The notes beneath the pieces are model-generated. The model did no database searches. It was given only the letters and a program-made list of their open reading frames with translations, and was not told the DNA's origin. The position numbers and the translations under genes were made by a program. 30,000 nt of DNA, from assembly GCA_905221605.1 (NCBI GenBank), contig CAJNDS010000185.1, forward strand, positions 107,501 through 137,500, read 5' to 3'. Below are positions 15,577 to 23,094 of the stretch, piece after piece (position 1 is the first letter of the stretch; each line of letters starts with the position of its first letter). The stretch comes from Symbiodinium natans. Taxonomy: Eukaryota > Sar > Dinophyceae > Suessiales > Symbiodiniaceae.

Positions 15577-15606
15577 GCTCAAAGGGTGCTCTGGAGGGCC
15601 CAGCGT
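15577..15606 (-). CDS. Candidate short exon
   Basis: On minus, ATCACAAACCAG precedes TLGPPEHPLS, ending at GTTAGG. The frame is open both ways. The plus strand is also open. Weak. Confidence 0.25.
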
Positions 15607-15826
15607 CTGGTTTGTGATGCAGGCACGGTGTTTAGGGTTTGGGGTTTGGGGTTTGGGGTTTAGGGCCTAGGGTTTGGGTTCAGGGGGTGACAACACACCG
15701 ATAGGAGTTCGTTGTTCTTATTGATCGAAGCCCACAGCCCCTAAATCATTGCCCCTGATATTACAACCCCCCTTGCCCTAGTAGTAAGTGTTCCCAGAAA
15801 GAATATACACTAAAGTAGGTTTTTAC

Positions 15827-15908
15827 CGTTGTATTGAGCGTTTGGGAGGAAGCGCCGCCCCCATGAGCATGCTTCTGTCAGGAGGGTCCCACAGGCTCCA
15901 GGAAGGCT
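15827..15908 (-). CDS. Candidate exon with GTAAAA donor
   Basis: On minus, TTTTGAAGCACAG precedes SLPGACGTLLTEACSWGRRF then LPNAQYN plus one base, ending at GTAAAAACC. Both splice sites are credible. The next upstream feature is the family A element at 15964. Two cysteines. Unknown. Confidence 0.5.
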
Positions 15909-15963
15909 CTGTGCTTCAAAAGGGTTCCCTCAGTCCTCAAAACCAAGCTTTAAGACCAAGATC

Positions 15964-16069
15964 TTGGGATGTTCACCCTTGTACTCACAGTCCTCAATAG
16001 GGATTATTATAGTACCCCCATAACAATCCTCATTTCAGGACTGTTAGTATTAGCGGGAAAATCCCAACG
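15964..16069. mobile_element. Family A element with 14-bp flanking duplication
   Basis: TTGGGATGTTCACCC at the left and the inverted GGGAAAATCCCAA at the right match the family A reference at 7497-7598. TTAAGACCAAGATC occurs immediately before (15950-15963) and after (16070-16083), which looks like a target-site duplication. Confidence 0.8.
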
Positions 16070-16239
16070 TTAAGACCAAGATCGAGTTGGTTTTGCGTTT
16101 ACAGACTTGCAGACCCAATAATCTCAAGAAGGTTCAGATCCCCTGTGCCCTAAACCTAGACCCTAAACCCTAGGCCCTAGACCCTAAACCCTAAACCCTG
16201 CACCCTAAGCCCTAAACCCTAAACCCTAGAGACTAAACC

Positions 16240-16287
16240 CTAAGAGAACAGGCTTAAAACGGCCGCAGGCCGCCCATAAAGACGAGC
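16240..16287 (-). CDS. Candidate terminal exon
   Basis: On minus, GGGCTGTTTTTTGCAAAG precedes ARLYGRPAAVLSLFS and TAG at 16242-16240. The acceptor has a strong T-run. Confidence 0.4.
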   Translation of the reverse strand, partial: ARLYGRPAAVLSLFS

Positions 16288-16353
16288 CTTTGCAAAAAAC
16301 AGCCCGAAACCCTAAAACCCTGTACCCTAAACCCTAAACCCTAAACCCTAAAC

Positions 16354-16376
16354 CTGCTGTCCGCAGAAACCAGAAG
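16354..16376 (-). CDS. Candidate microexon
   Basis: On minus, TTTCGGAAG precedes LLVSADS plus two bases, ending at GTTTAGGG. At 23 nt, chance is likely. Confidence 0.2.
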
Positions 16377-16403
16377 CTTCCGAAAGGGTTTAGAGTTCAG
16401 GGC

Positions 16404-16562
16404 TTAGGATGATCCCCCTCATACTAAACGTCCTTAGTAGGGATTAGAGTACCCCCTATTATAATCCCTACTAAGGACTGCTAGTCTAACCCTAACCCTA
16501 AACCCCAAACCCCAAACCCTAAACCCTAAACCCCCAACCCTAAAAGGGGGAACATCCCTAAA
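16404..16562. mobile_element. Family A element split by a telomeric insertion
   Basis: The left arm, core and start of the right arm (through CTAAGGACTGCTAGT at 16485) match the reference. Then about 58 bp of CTAACCCTAA/CCCCAAA/CCCTAAA units intervene (16486-16543). The arm then resumes as AAGGGGGAACATCCC. The reference has only two bases at that point. Confidence 0.8.
16486..16543 (-). repeat. Telomeric insertion inside a family A element
   Basis: Seven or eight C-strand units with CCCTAAC and CCCCAAA variants, bounded on both sides by element sequence. Confidence 0.85.
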
Positions 16563-16742
16563 CCCAAAACCCTAAACCCTAAATCCTAAACCCTAACCGT
16601 AAACCCTAAACCCTAACCCTAAACCCTAAACCCTACGTAACCCTAAACCCTAAACCCTAAACCCTAAACCCTAAACGGCCCTAAACCCTAAACCCCACAC
16701 TAGGAGTCGGGTCCTTCAAAGCACCGGGAGTCCCGCAGGCGC

Positions 16743-16821
16743 TCAGCCCAGCTCCTCCCGGGACGCCGCGCCCACGCTTGCCAGGATGTCCTTCAGCTGC
16801 CGGGCGTGTACCTGGGCGAGG
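16743..16821 (-). CDS. Candidate terminal exon, stop TGA
   Basis: On minus, TGCACGTTGAG precedes C|CTC GCC and the frame LAQVHARQLKDILASVGAAS then REELG and TGA at 16745-16743. It is a clear amphipathic helix ending in a stop. It would close a minus gene whose other exons lie above 17 kb. Confidence 0.55.
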
Positions 16822-16832
16822 CTCAACGTGCA

Positions 16833-16962
16833 TGGGGTTTAGGGTTTAGGGTTTAGGGTTTAGGGTTTAGGGTTTAGGGTTTAGGGTTTAGGGTTTAGGG
16901 TTTAGGGTTTAGGGTTTAGGGTTTAGGGTTTAGGGTTTAGGGTTTAGGGTTTAGGGTTTAGG
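16833..16962 (+). repeat. Long TTTAGGG array
   Basis: Eighteen near-perfect units directly upstream (on minus) of the terminal exon 16743-16821. Confidence 0.95.
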
Positions 16963-16978
16963 GCTTGTTTTGGGTTTA

Positions 16979-17015
16979 GGGCTTCGGATTGAAGTCGGTC
17001 TTGGGGCCCTTCAGC
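16979..17015 (-). CDS. Candidate exon, left end unclear
   Basis: On minus, TTAAGCTCCTTCCAG, a good acceptor, precedes AEGPQDRLQSEA. No clear GT follows before the repeat. Confidence 0.35.
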
Positions 17016-17057
17016 CTGGAAGGAGCTTAAGGCTGAATGCCTACACGGGGGTTGCAC

Positions 17058-17085
17058 CAGGATTCCACAAAAGCTGGGCTTGACT
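17058..17085 (-). CDS. Candidate short exon
   Basis: On minus, TTCGCGAAG precedes SQAQLLWNP plus one base, ending at GTGCAACC. It is 42 bp from the next candidate, too close for a comfortable intron. Confidence 0.25.
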
Positions 17086-17097
17086 CTTCGCGAAGCC

Positions 17098-17250
17098 CCT
17101 AAACCCTAAAACCCTAAAACCTTAAAACCCTAAACCCTGAACCCTAAAACCCTAAAACCCTAAACCCTAAAACCCTAAAACCCTAAAAACCTAAAACCCT
17201 AAAACCCTAAACCCTAAACCCTAAACCCCAAACTTAACCCTAAACCCTAG
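17098..17250 (-). repeat. CCCTAAAA octamer block
   Basis: Mostly CCCTAAAA, the reverse complement of TTTTAGGG (the Chlamydomonas telomere unit), with a few heptamers. Confidence 0.9.
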
Positions 17251-17262
17251 GAACCCCAAACC

Positions 17263-17327
17263 ACCTGGAGGTTCGTGGGTACTTATACGTGGGGAGCCCA
17301 AATCCTACGCAGACCCCCCAAGTACCC
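17263..17327. mobile_element. Family C element truncated by telomeric repeat
   Basis: The left end ACCTGGAGGTTCGTGGGTAC matches the family C terminus. The right end begins its inverted arm (AAGTACCC) and then changes to CTAAACCCTAAAA at 17328, losing about 17 bp of arm. Confidence 0.6.
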
Positions 17328-17692
17328 CTAAACCCTAAAACCCTGAAAACCCCAAAACCCTAACACCCCAACACCTAGTCCCTAAACCCTAATGAGACCC
17401 ATACCCTGAGCCCTCTCCTCGGGCTGTTTTTGAAAGGGTTATATAGGGTTTAGGGCAAAGGGTTTGCTATTCAGGTAGTCAGGTTGCCAGCTGTAGCCCC
17501 CAAAAACCTCCAACCCCCGACCCTAACTACGCGTTGTAGGCTTCACGGTTTAGGGTTTGGAGTTTAAGGTTTAGAATTTAGGGTTTGGGGTGTAGGGTTT
17601 AGGGTTTAGGGTGTAGGGTTCAGGATTTGGGGTTTAGGAACCTTAAAAAGGGTTTAGGGGCTCCCAAACAAAAATCCATCGAAGTCCTAAAC

Positions 17693-17723
17693 CCGCGCGA
17701 GCCTCTTCCTCAATGAGCTCGTC
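17693..17723 (-). CDS. Candidate short acidic exon
   Basis: On minus, CATGTGACCGTAG precedes DELIEEEARA plus one base, ending at GTTTAGG. It resembles the acidic exons at 6715 and 18294. The upstream frame DEALEDSEHVT with a GTAGGA donor is an alternative exon at the same place. Confidence 0.4.
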
Positions 17724-18017
17724 CTACGGTCACATGTTCAGAGTCTTCTAAGGCTTCATCCGTAGACCCTGTTCCTGAAACCCAGACACTAAAAACCCAA
17801 GCCCAAAACCCACAAAAACAAATTTTTAGAAAAAGAGCAAGAAAAAACTCACCCTGCGCCCTGCGCCCTGTAGCCACTTAAAAACCCCACACCACCTGAA
17901 GTCTCCCCTTAACTCAAAACTCTAAACACTGAACACTGAACCCTAAACCCCCCAAACCCTAAACCGCATGAGCCCTGAAGGCCCAAGGAAGTCCGGGGCT
18001 CAGGATTCAACGTTAAG

Positions 18018-18115
18018 GTTCCAGGGTTTAGGGTTTTGGGTTTAGGATTTAGGGTTTAGGGCTCAGGGCTTAGGGCTTCGGGCTTAGGGCTTAGGGCTAA
18101 CGGCTTGGGGCTGAG
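18018..18115 (+). repeat. TTTAGGG/GGGCTTA mixed block
   Basis: Irregular heptamers. The next island (18120-18195) has a long open minus frame (PVTLHLINLPFTLILNS) but no clean splice sites. Confidence 0.8.
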
Positions 18116-18197
18116 GATTTGAGTTCAGAATCAAGGTGAAGGGAAGGTTGATCAGGTGTAAGGTCACGGGTTTCGTGTATGTAGGTACACGCAAGCC

Positions 18198-18293
18198 TAC
18201 ACCCTAAACCCCAAACCCCAAGCCCTAAGCCCTAAGCCCTAAGCCCTAAACCCTAAACCCTAAACCCTAAACCCTAAACCCTAAACCCTAAAC
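18198..18293 (-). repeat. CCCTAAA array
   Basis: Twelve units, flush on minus with the donor of the exon at 18294. Confidence 0.95.
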
Positions 18294-18391
18294 CCTGCCA
18301 CCCCTCCTCCAGCAGCTCGTCCAGCTCGCTCAGCTGCTCCTTGGCCCGGCGCAGGGCCTCTTCCGTGACGCCTGGGTGCGGGTCCTGGAAG
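18294..18391 (-). CDS. Candidate exon, leucine/glutamate coiled helix
   Basis: On minus, the telomeric TAAACCCCCAAG acts as acceptor, then C|TTC CAG and the frame FQDPHPGVTEEALRRAKEQL then SELDELLEEGWQ plus one base, ending at GTTTAGGG. The heptad-like leucines and glutamates are hard to explain without selection on protein. It shares ELDxLLE with the exon at 20423-20482. Confidence 0.6.
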
Positions 18392-18394
18392 CTT

Positions 18395-18515
18395 GGGGGT
18401 TTAGGGTTTAGGGTTTAGGGTCTAGGGTTTAGGGTCTAGGGTCTAGGGTTTAGGGTTTAGGGTTTAGGGCTTAGCGTTTAGGGTTTAGGGTTTAGGGTGT
18501 AGGGTTTAGGGTTTG
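18395..18515 (+). repeat. TTTAGGG/TCTAGGG block
   Basis: Heptamers with several TCTAGGG units, upstream (minus) of the exon 18294-18391. Confidence 0.9.
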
Positions 18516-18561
18516 GGGCCTCAAGCCTCAACCCTGCGTAGCCCCATGACCTATGACAAAT

Positions 18562-18675
18562 TCAACATACCCCAAACCCATACCCCTTAACTTATACAAC
18601 GAGAATAGAAGGAAGGATTTTACCATACCCCTGAATTTCTTTTGGGGAGGGGGGTATGCCCAAGGGGTATGTTGA
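18562..18675. mobile_element. Family I MITE-like element, 114 bp
   Basis: TCAACATACCCC at the left is inverted as GGGGTATGTTGA at the right. The arms extend to about 25 bp with mismatches (CCATACCCC versus GGGGTATG). There is one copy in the window, in a candidate intron. Confidence 0.65.
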
Positions 18676-18689
18676 CTATCAACCCACCC

Positions 18690-18799
18690 TAAATCCTGAA
18701 CCCTAAACCCTAAACCCTAACCCCTAAACCCTAAACCCTAAACCGAAAACCCTAAACCCTAAACCCTAAACCCTAAACCCTAAACCCTAAACCCTAAAC
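18690..18799 (-). repeat. CCCTAAA array
   Basis: Fourteen units, flush on minus with the donor of the exon at 18800. Confidence 0.95.
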
Positions 18800-18899
18800 C
18801 CAAATCCTCCTCCGCGATCTCCGGGCCCAGTGCAGGCGCAGCCTCCGCCGCATTGGCCAGAGACGTGCGGTCGGAAACGCCGGCTCCTGGAACAGCATG
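18800..18899 (-). CDS. Candidate exon, 33 codons
   Basis: On minus, GTTCTGGGAAG precedes HAVPGAGVSDRTSLANAAEA then APALGPEIAEEDL plus one base, ending at GTTTAGGG. The alanine-rich, acidic-ended composition is protein-like. Its phase does not join directly to the exon at 18294. Confidence 0.5.
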
Positions 18900-19342
18900 C
18901 TTCCCAGAACACTGAACCCTAAACACTAAACCCAAAACCCTAACCCCTAAATCCTAAATCCTAAACCTATCTGCCTCAGAGCTCGGGGACTGAGGGTTTA
19001 GGGGTTTCGTGTGAGACCCCTGAAAAGTAGGGCTTAGGGCGTTAGGGTTTAGGGTTTAGGGTTTAGGGTTTAGGGTTTTCGGTTTAGGGTTTAGGCACCA
19101 GCCTCCAAGTCAGTTTCGCTGAAGGGGTTTCTCTAGCCGAACCCCAAACCCCAAACCCCTACACCCTTTAATCCCTCAAGCCTCCAAAGCCCCAAACCCA
19201 ATTAGACAGTAAACCCGAAACTTTAGGTGTTTGAACACCTACGCCCGAAGTTCAGGATGTTGGGCTTAGGGTTCGGGGTATACAGTTTAGGGTGTAGGGG
19301 CGTGGAAGGCCCGTAACAACCCTCTGAACAACATTCCTAAAT

Positions 19343-19400
19343 TCGATCCTCCTCAACCCAATAGGGGGGAAGCATACGCAAATGTCCCAAGGGCCTCCCT
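19343..19400 (+). mobile_element. Family G dispersed element
   Basis: GATCCTCCTCAACCCAATA and GTCCCAAGGGCCTCC match the copy at 22386-22436 and in part 15240-15275. The right edge meets CCTAAACCCC repeat at once. Confidence 0.5.
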
Positions 19401-19538
19401 AGCCTAAACCCCTAAACCCTAAACCCTGAACCCTGAACCCTGAACCCTGCAAAGCCATAAACCCAAAACCCTAAACCCAAAACCCTAAACCCTAAACCTT
19501 AAACCCTCCATAGGGGGAGCTTAGGGAGGTTTGGGAGC

Positions 19539-19601
19539 TTAGGGCTTCTTGTGGACCAAGGCTCCCTTGAGGATGCGCTGCACCTGGAGCTCGTAAAACT
19601 C
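19539..19601 (-). CDS. Candidate exon, possibly terminal
   Basis: On minus, CCCCTTGTGAAG precedes EFYELQVQRILKGALVHKKP and TAA at 19541-19539. GTCCAC after GCCTTG is an alternative donor. The helix-like, basic composition is strong. Confidence 0.5.
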   Translation of the reverse strand, partial: EFYELQVQRILKGALVHKKP

Positions 19602-19615
19602 CTTCACAAGGGGTT

Positions 19616-19800
19616 GGGGGTTTAGGGTTTAGGGTTTAGGGTTTAGGGTTTAGGGTTTGGGGTTTGGGGTTTGGGGTTTGGGGTTTGGGGTTTAGGGTTT
19701 CGAGTTTCGGGTTTAGGGTTTAGGGTTTAGGGTTTAGGGTTTAGGGTTTAGGGTTTAGGGTTTAGGGTTTAGGGTTTAGGGTTTAGGGTTGGGGTTTGGG
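19616..19800 (+). repeat. TTTAGGG array with TTTGGGG sub-block
   Basis: TTTAGGG, then five TTTGGGG, then TTTCGGG, then twelve TTTAGGG. The 240 bases that follow (19800-20040) are G-rich on plus; I see only a weak proline-rich minus frame after CTAATGCAG. Confidence 0.9.
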
Positions 19801-20237
19801 GTTTTGGTGTTTAGGGGTGCAGGATGTAGGGGGCTGAGGGTGTAGTTGCTGGCTTCTGGGCTCGGCGGGAGGCTGCATTAGGGGAGTTTCGAGACGGTTT
19901 TAAGGAGGTTTCGGGAACGCAGACCACCTTTAGGCAACTGGGTGCTGTGTGAAGTGGTTTTGAAAGGGTCTTAAGGGTTGTCAGGTGGCTTTTTAGGTCG
20001 CAGAAGGTGGAGGCTTAGAAAGTGTGTCGGATGGCTTTATCCAAAACCCTAATCCCTAAACCCTAAACCCTAAACCTTCTACCCCAAAACTGCAGACTAC
20101 CGACCCCGGTAGACCCCGCCAAACCTTGGAAACGGGCTTTGTTCAAACCCTAAACCCTAAACCCTAAACCCTAAACCCTAAACCCTAAACCCTAAACCGG
20201 GCTTCGGAGGTTCGGAGGCTTAGGGCTTAGGCCATAC

Positions 20238-20286
20238 CAGCAAACACACGGCTTAGAGTTGAGAGCTGCGAAGGTTTCGCGATGAC
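20238..20286 (-). CDS. Candidate exon with GTATGG donor
   Basis: On minus, GCAGGGGTACAG precedes VIAKPSQLSTLSRVFA plus one base, ending at GTATGG. Non-repeat DNA lies on both sides, so the ends are not forced by the heptamer. Confidence 0.5.
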
Positions 20287-20422
20287 CTGTACCCCTGCTT
20301 TTGACTTCAGGTTGAGGGTTTAGGGTTTAAGCTTTAGGGTTTAGGGCTTAGGGCCTAAACCCTAAACCCTAAACCCTCAACCCTAAACCTGAGGGTTTCG
20401 GGTTGAGGGTTCAGGGTCAAGC

Positions 20423-20482
20423 CAGCCCTGGACTCCCAGACCTCCTCCACCAGCTCATCCTCCAGTAGGGCGTCCAGCTCTC
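20423..20482 (-). CDS. Candidate acidic helix exon
   Basis: On minus, AACGCATCCCAG precedes GA|GAG CTG and the frame ELDALLEDELVEEVWESRA. The nucleotide run GAGCTGGACG followed by C-T-x-CTGGAGGA recurs in the exon at 18294-18391. The right donor is uncertain: GTCTGG inside (end 20442) or a GC donor after GGGCTG. Confidence 0.55.
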
Positions 20483-20679
20483 CTGGGATGCGTTTTCATG
20501 GGTTCCCCTACTACCCCCCCCCCTCCCACCTATACTGCCACCCCCTCTAGGTAAGGGGTTTGGGGTTTGTCAGCCGCTCAGAGCAACGCGTTCGCCCGTC
20601 CTGAAGACTTCACGACGTTACAGGTTTAGGGTTTAGGGTTAGGGGCTCAGGGCTTAGGGCTTAGGGCTTTAGGGTTTAG

Positions 20680-20882
20680 GGTTTATAGGGTTTATAGGGT
20701 TTATAGGGTTTATGGGGTTTATAGGGTTTATAGGATTTATAGGTTTTTTAGGGTTTATAGGGTTTATAGGGTTTATAGGGTTTATGGGGTTTATAGGGTT
20801 TATAGGGTTTATAGGGTTTATAGGGTTTATAGGGTTTATAGGGTTTATAGGGTTTATAGGGTTTATAGGGTTTATAGGGTTT
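20680..20882 (+). repeat. GGGTTTATA 9-mer array
   Basis: About twenty units of the nonamer GGGTTTATA with a few GGGGTTTAT. Glycine-phenylalanine-isoleucine and lysine-proline-tyrosine ORFs across it are translation artefacts of the 9-bp period. Confidence 0.95.
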
Positions 20883-20961
20883 AGGGTGAATTGCGGCCCC
20901 AGAAAAGCTTCGCTGGAATGGCAAGTAGCTCAAGTACTCCAGGGCAGTTTGCTGCGGCGTC
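20881..20961 (-). CDS. Candidate terminal exon, 26 codons
   Basis: On minus, CTGCAACCATTGCCCACAG, a good acceptor, precedes DAAANCPGVLELLAIPAKLF then WGRNSP and TAA at 20883-20881. The stop is formed by the first TTTAGGG-type unit. The plus strand is open too. Confidence 0.5.
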   Translation of the reverse strand, partial: DAAANCPGVLELLAIPAKLFWGRNSP

Positions 20962-21089
20962 CTGTGGGCAATGGTTGCAGACAGGACGCCTACGTACCAA
21001 CCGTAAACCCTAAATTCGAAACCCTAAACCCTGTAAACCCTAGACACTGAAGCCTAAACCCTAAACCCTAAACCCTATAAACCCTAGAC

Positions 21090-21164
21090 CGTTATTGTCT
21101 CGCAACTTGCCGGGTTAGCTTTGGGGATTAGACTCGAAAGCATGGTCAGCACTACATCAACGCC
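21090..21164 (-). CDS. Candidate exon, 25 codons, phase 0-0
   Basis: On minus, CGGCACTGAG precedes GVDVVLTMLSSLIPKANPAS then CETIT, ending at GTCTAGGG, a heptamer-like donor. The opposite strand holds TRKHGQHYINALSAANAQKP, so strand is uncertain. Minus neighbours favour this reading. Confidence 0.4.
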
Positions 21165-21394
21165 CTCAGTGCCGCGAACGCGCAAAAGCCCAAGACACAG
21201 TCGTTTAGCGTTCAGGGGTCCGGGTTTGGGGTTCAGGGTTCAAACCCTAAACCCTAAACCCTAAACCCTAAACCCCAAACCCTAAACCCTAAACCCTAAA
21301 GGGATTGCTGACTGGAGATCTGGTGCACTTAAAGAGGAGACGTGTGCCTTGACGACAGCTGGCACGTCTGCAGCAAGGCTGCACCTAGTGAGGG

Positions 21395-21515
21395 TTTCGG
21401 GTGTGGGGTTTGGGGTTTAGCGTTTAGGGTTTAGGGTTTAGGGTTTAGGGTTTCGGGTTTAGGGTTTAGGGTTTAGGGTTTAGGGTTTAGGGTTAGAGTA
21501 GGGTTTAGGGTTAGA
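21395..21515 (+). repeat. TTTAGGG block
   Basis: Heptamers with TTTCGGG and GTTAGAG steps. The next island contains a small hairpin (GGTATCAGG and CCTGATAC, about 21531-21573). Confidence 0.9.
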
Positions 21516-21693
21516 GTTGGGGGCTGGGGGAGGTATCAGGAATTGCTGGGTCACTCGGCTACCTGATACACGGCGCTAAACCCCAAACCCCAAACTCCAC
21601 ACCCTAAACCCTAAACCCTAAACCCTAAACCCTAACCCTAAACCCTAAACCCTAAATCCTAAACCCTAAACCCTAAACCCTAAACCCTAAAAC

Positions 21694-21728
21694 CAAGCCA
21701 AGGGGCGTGAAGATTTCCTGGGCCATAC
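21694..21728 (-). CDS. Candidate short exon with ATG
   Basis: On minus, AGCGCCACAG precedes GT|ATG and MAQEIFTPLGL, ending at GTTTTAGG. The plus strand offers GREDFLGHTCGAVA ending at GTGTGAGG, equally clean. Strand is unresolved. Confidence 0.35.
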
Positions 21729-21784
21729 CTGTGGCGCTGTTGCAGGTGTGAGGCGCACCAGTGTCCTAACCCCAAACCTCAAAC

Positions 21785-21895
21785 GGTTTAGGAATTAGGG
21801 TTTAGGGTTTAGGGTTTAGGGTTTAGGGTTTAGGGTTTAGGGTTTAGGGTTTAGGGTTTAGGGTTTAGGGTTTAGGGTTTAGGGTTTAGGGTGTA
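21785..21895 (+). repeat. Long TTTAGGG array
   Basis: Fifteen near-perfect units. Confidence 0.95.
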
Positions 21896-21936
21896 GGCTT
21901 TAGGGAACCCCGGCCCAAAAGATCGCTCGCTCCTCC

Positions 21937-22009
21937 ACTTGGAGATTCCTGGGCACTTTTAAGTAGGCTTGGAAGTTGAAGAGGATAAAGTGCCCATGAA
22001 CCTCCAAGT
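21937..22009. mobile_element. Family C MITE-like element, compact 73 bp
   Basis: ACTTGGAGATTCCTGGGCAC is inverted at the right end (GTGCCCATGAACCTCCAAGT) over about 23 bp. This is the shortest complete copy. Confidence 0.8.
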
Positions 22010-22039
22010 AGACCCTCCTTCTCTAGCCCCATGCAAAAG

Positions 22040-22150
22040 CCCCCCTAAACCCTAAACCCTAAACCCTAAACCCTAAACCCTGAACCCTGAACCCTGAACC
22101 TTGAACCCTGAACCCTGAACCTTGAACCCTGAACCCTGAACCCCAAACCC
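22040..22150 (-). repeat. CCCTAAA then CCCTGAA array
   Basis: Starts as CCCTAAA and becomes CCCTGAA with CCTTGAA interruptions. Confidence 0.9.
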
Positions 22151-22385
22151 AACAGACGAAAGTTCTCACAGCCAACCCGAAAGAGGCCCACAGATCGGAA
22201 ACCCGAATGCATTGCGCCCCAAAGGGTTCGGGTTTAGGGTTTAGGGTTTAGGGTTTAGGGTTTAGGCTTTAGGGTTTAGGGTTTAGGGTTCAGGGTTCAG
22301 GGTTCAGGGTTCAGGGTTCAGGATTTAGGGTCACAAGTATCCGAAAGTGTGAGAGTATAATCTGCTACAGCTCTAAGGGTTGATA

Positions 22386-22436
22386 TGATCCTCCCCAACC
22401 CAATACGGGAAAGTATAAGACATCCCAAGGGGGCCT
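22386..22436 (+). mobile_element. Family G dispersed element
   Basis: GATCCTCCCCAACCCAATA and ATCCCAAGGGGGCC match 19343-19400. Confidence 0.5.
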
Positions 22437-22478
22437 TAATAATTAGAATACGGTTTTAGGGGCTCCTATCGTGTAACA

Positions 22479-22533
22479 ATCAAGGGACTATGAGGAACTA
22501 CTATTGATCATAATTCCGAACCCCCATATTACG
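22479..22533 (+). mobile_element. Family H dispersed element
   Basis: AAGGGACTATGAGGAACTAC, AATTCCGA and CCCCATATTAC match 27136-27191. Other relatives are at 26386-26430 and 14009-14030. Confidence 0.5.
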
Positions 22534-22569
22534 CCAAAAACCCTATACCCTAAGCGTAAACACTAAAAC

Positions 22570-22609
22570 CTGACATTTTGGCTTTCGGGCCCTTTGGGGT
22601 TCAAGGTTT
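22570..22609 (-). CDS. Candidate short exon
   Basis: On minus, GCGCTTGTGAAG precedes A|AAC CTT and NLEPQRARKPKCQ, ending at GTTTTAG. Small but clean. Confidence 0.35.
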
Positions 22610-22649
22610 CTTCACAAGCGCGCCAAAAACCTCAAACCCCGAATAGACC

Positions 22650-22950
22650 CTAAACCCTAAACCCTAACCCCCTAACCCCCTAAACCCAAACCCTAAATCC
22701 TAAACCCTAAACCCTAGACCCCTAAACCCCTAAACCCCTAAACCCCTAAACCCCTAAAACCCCTAAAACCCCTAAAACCCCTAAACCCCTAAACCCCTAA
22801 ACCCCTAAACCCCTAAACCCCTAAACCCCTGAACCTGAACCCCCTAAACCCTAAAACCCTAAACCCCTAAACCCCTAAACCCCTAAACCCTTAAACCCCT
22901 AAACCCCTAAACCCCTAAACCCCTAAACCCCTAAACCCCTAAACCCCAAA
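22650..22950 (-). repeat. CCCCTAAA octamer array
   Basis: About thirty units, almost all the octamer CCCCTAAA, with a few CCCCTAAAA. It is the largest single-variant block apart from 25.3-26.1 kb. Confidence 0.95.
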
Positions 22951-22967
22951 CCGTCCCCTCTGAGCAG

Positions 22968-23051
22968 TTGGGCGGCCACGTAGCCGCCTGCGCCGCCACA
23001 AAGGCGGCCAAATGGCACCGCGCGAAGATGCGGCACGATTCTATTCATCTG
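22968..23051 (+). CDS. Candidate exon, 28 codons, phase 0-0
   Basis: CGTCCCCTCTGAGCAG ends at 22967, then LGGHVAACAATKAAKWHRAK then MRHDSIHL, ending at GTAGGG. Both sites are good. The minus strand over 22952-23040 is also open (VPFGRLCGGAGGYVAAQLL) with a GTTTGG donor, so strand is uncertain. I prefer plus for its acceptor. Confidence 0.45.
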
Positions 23052-23094
23052 GTAGGGTCACTAATTTTCGCTTGAGGGCTCAGAAGGCTCCGGC

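Noticed and set aside
20712-21050. Glycine-phenylalanine-isoleucine repeat ORF (plus) and lysine-proline-tyrosine ORF (minus)
   Set aside because: Both are translations of the 9-bp GGGTTTATA array; a period divisible by three keeps frames open without selection.
22170-22215. Minus exon AQCIRVSDLWASFGLA with GTGAGA donor
   Set aside because: The donor is good, but no AG acceptor precedes it on minus before the telomeric block. The plus frame after CTCACAG is also open, so no strand could be chosen.
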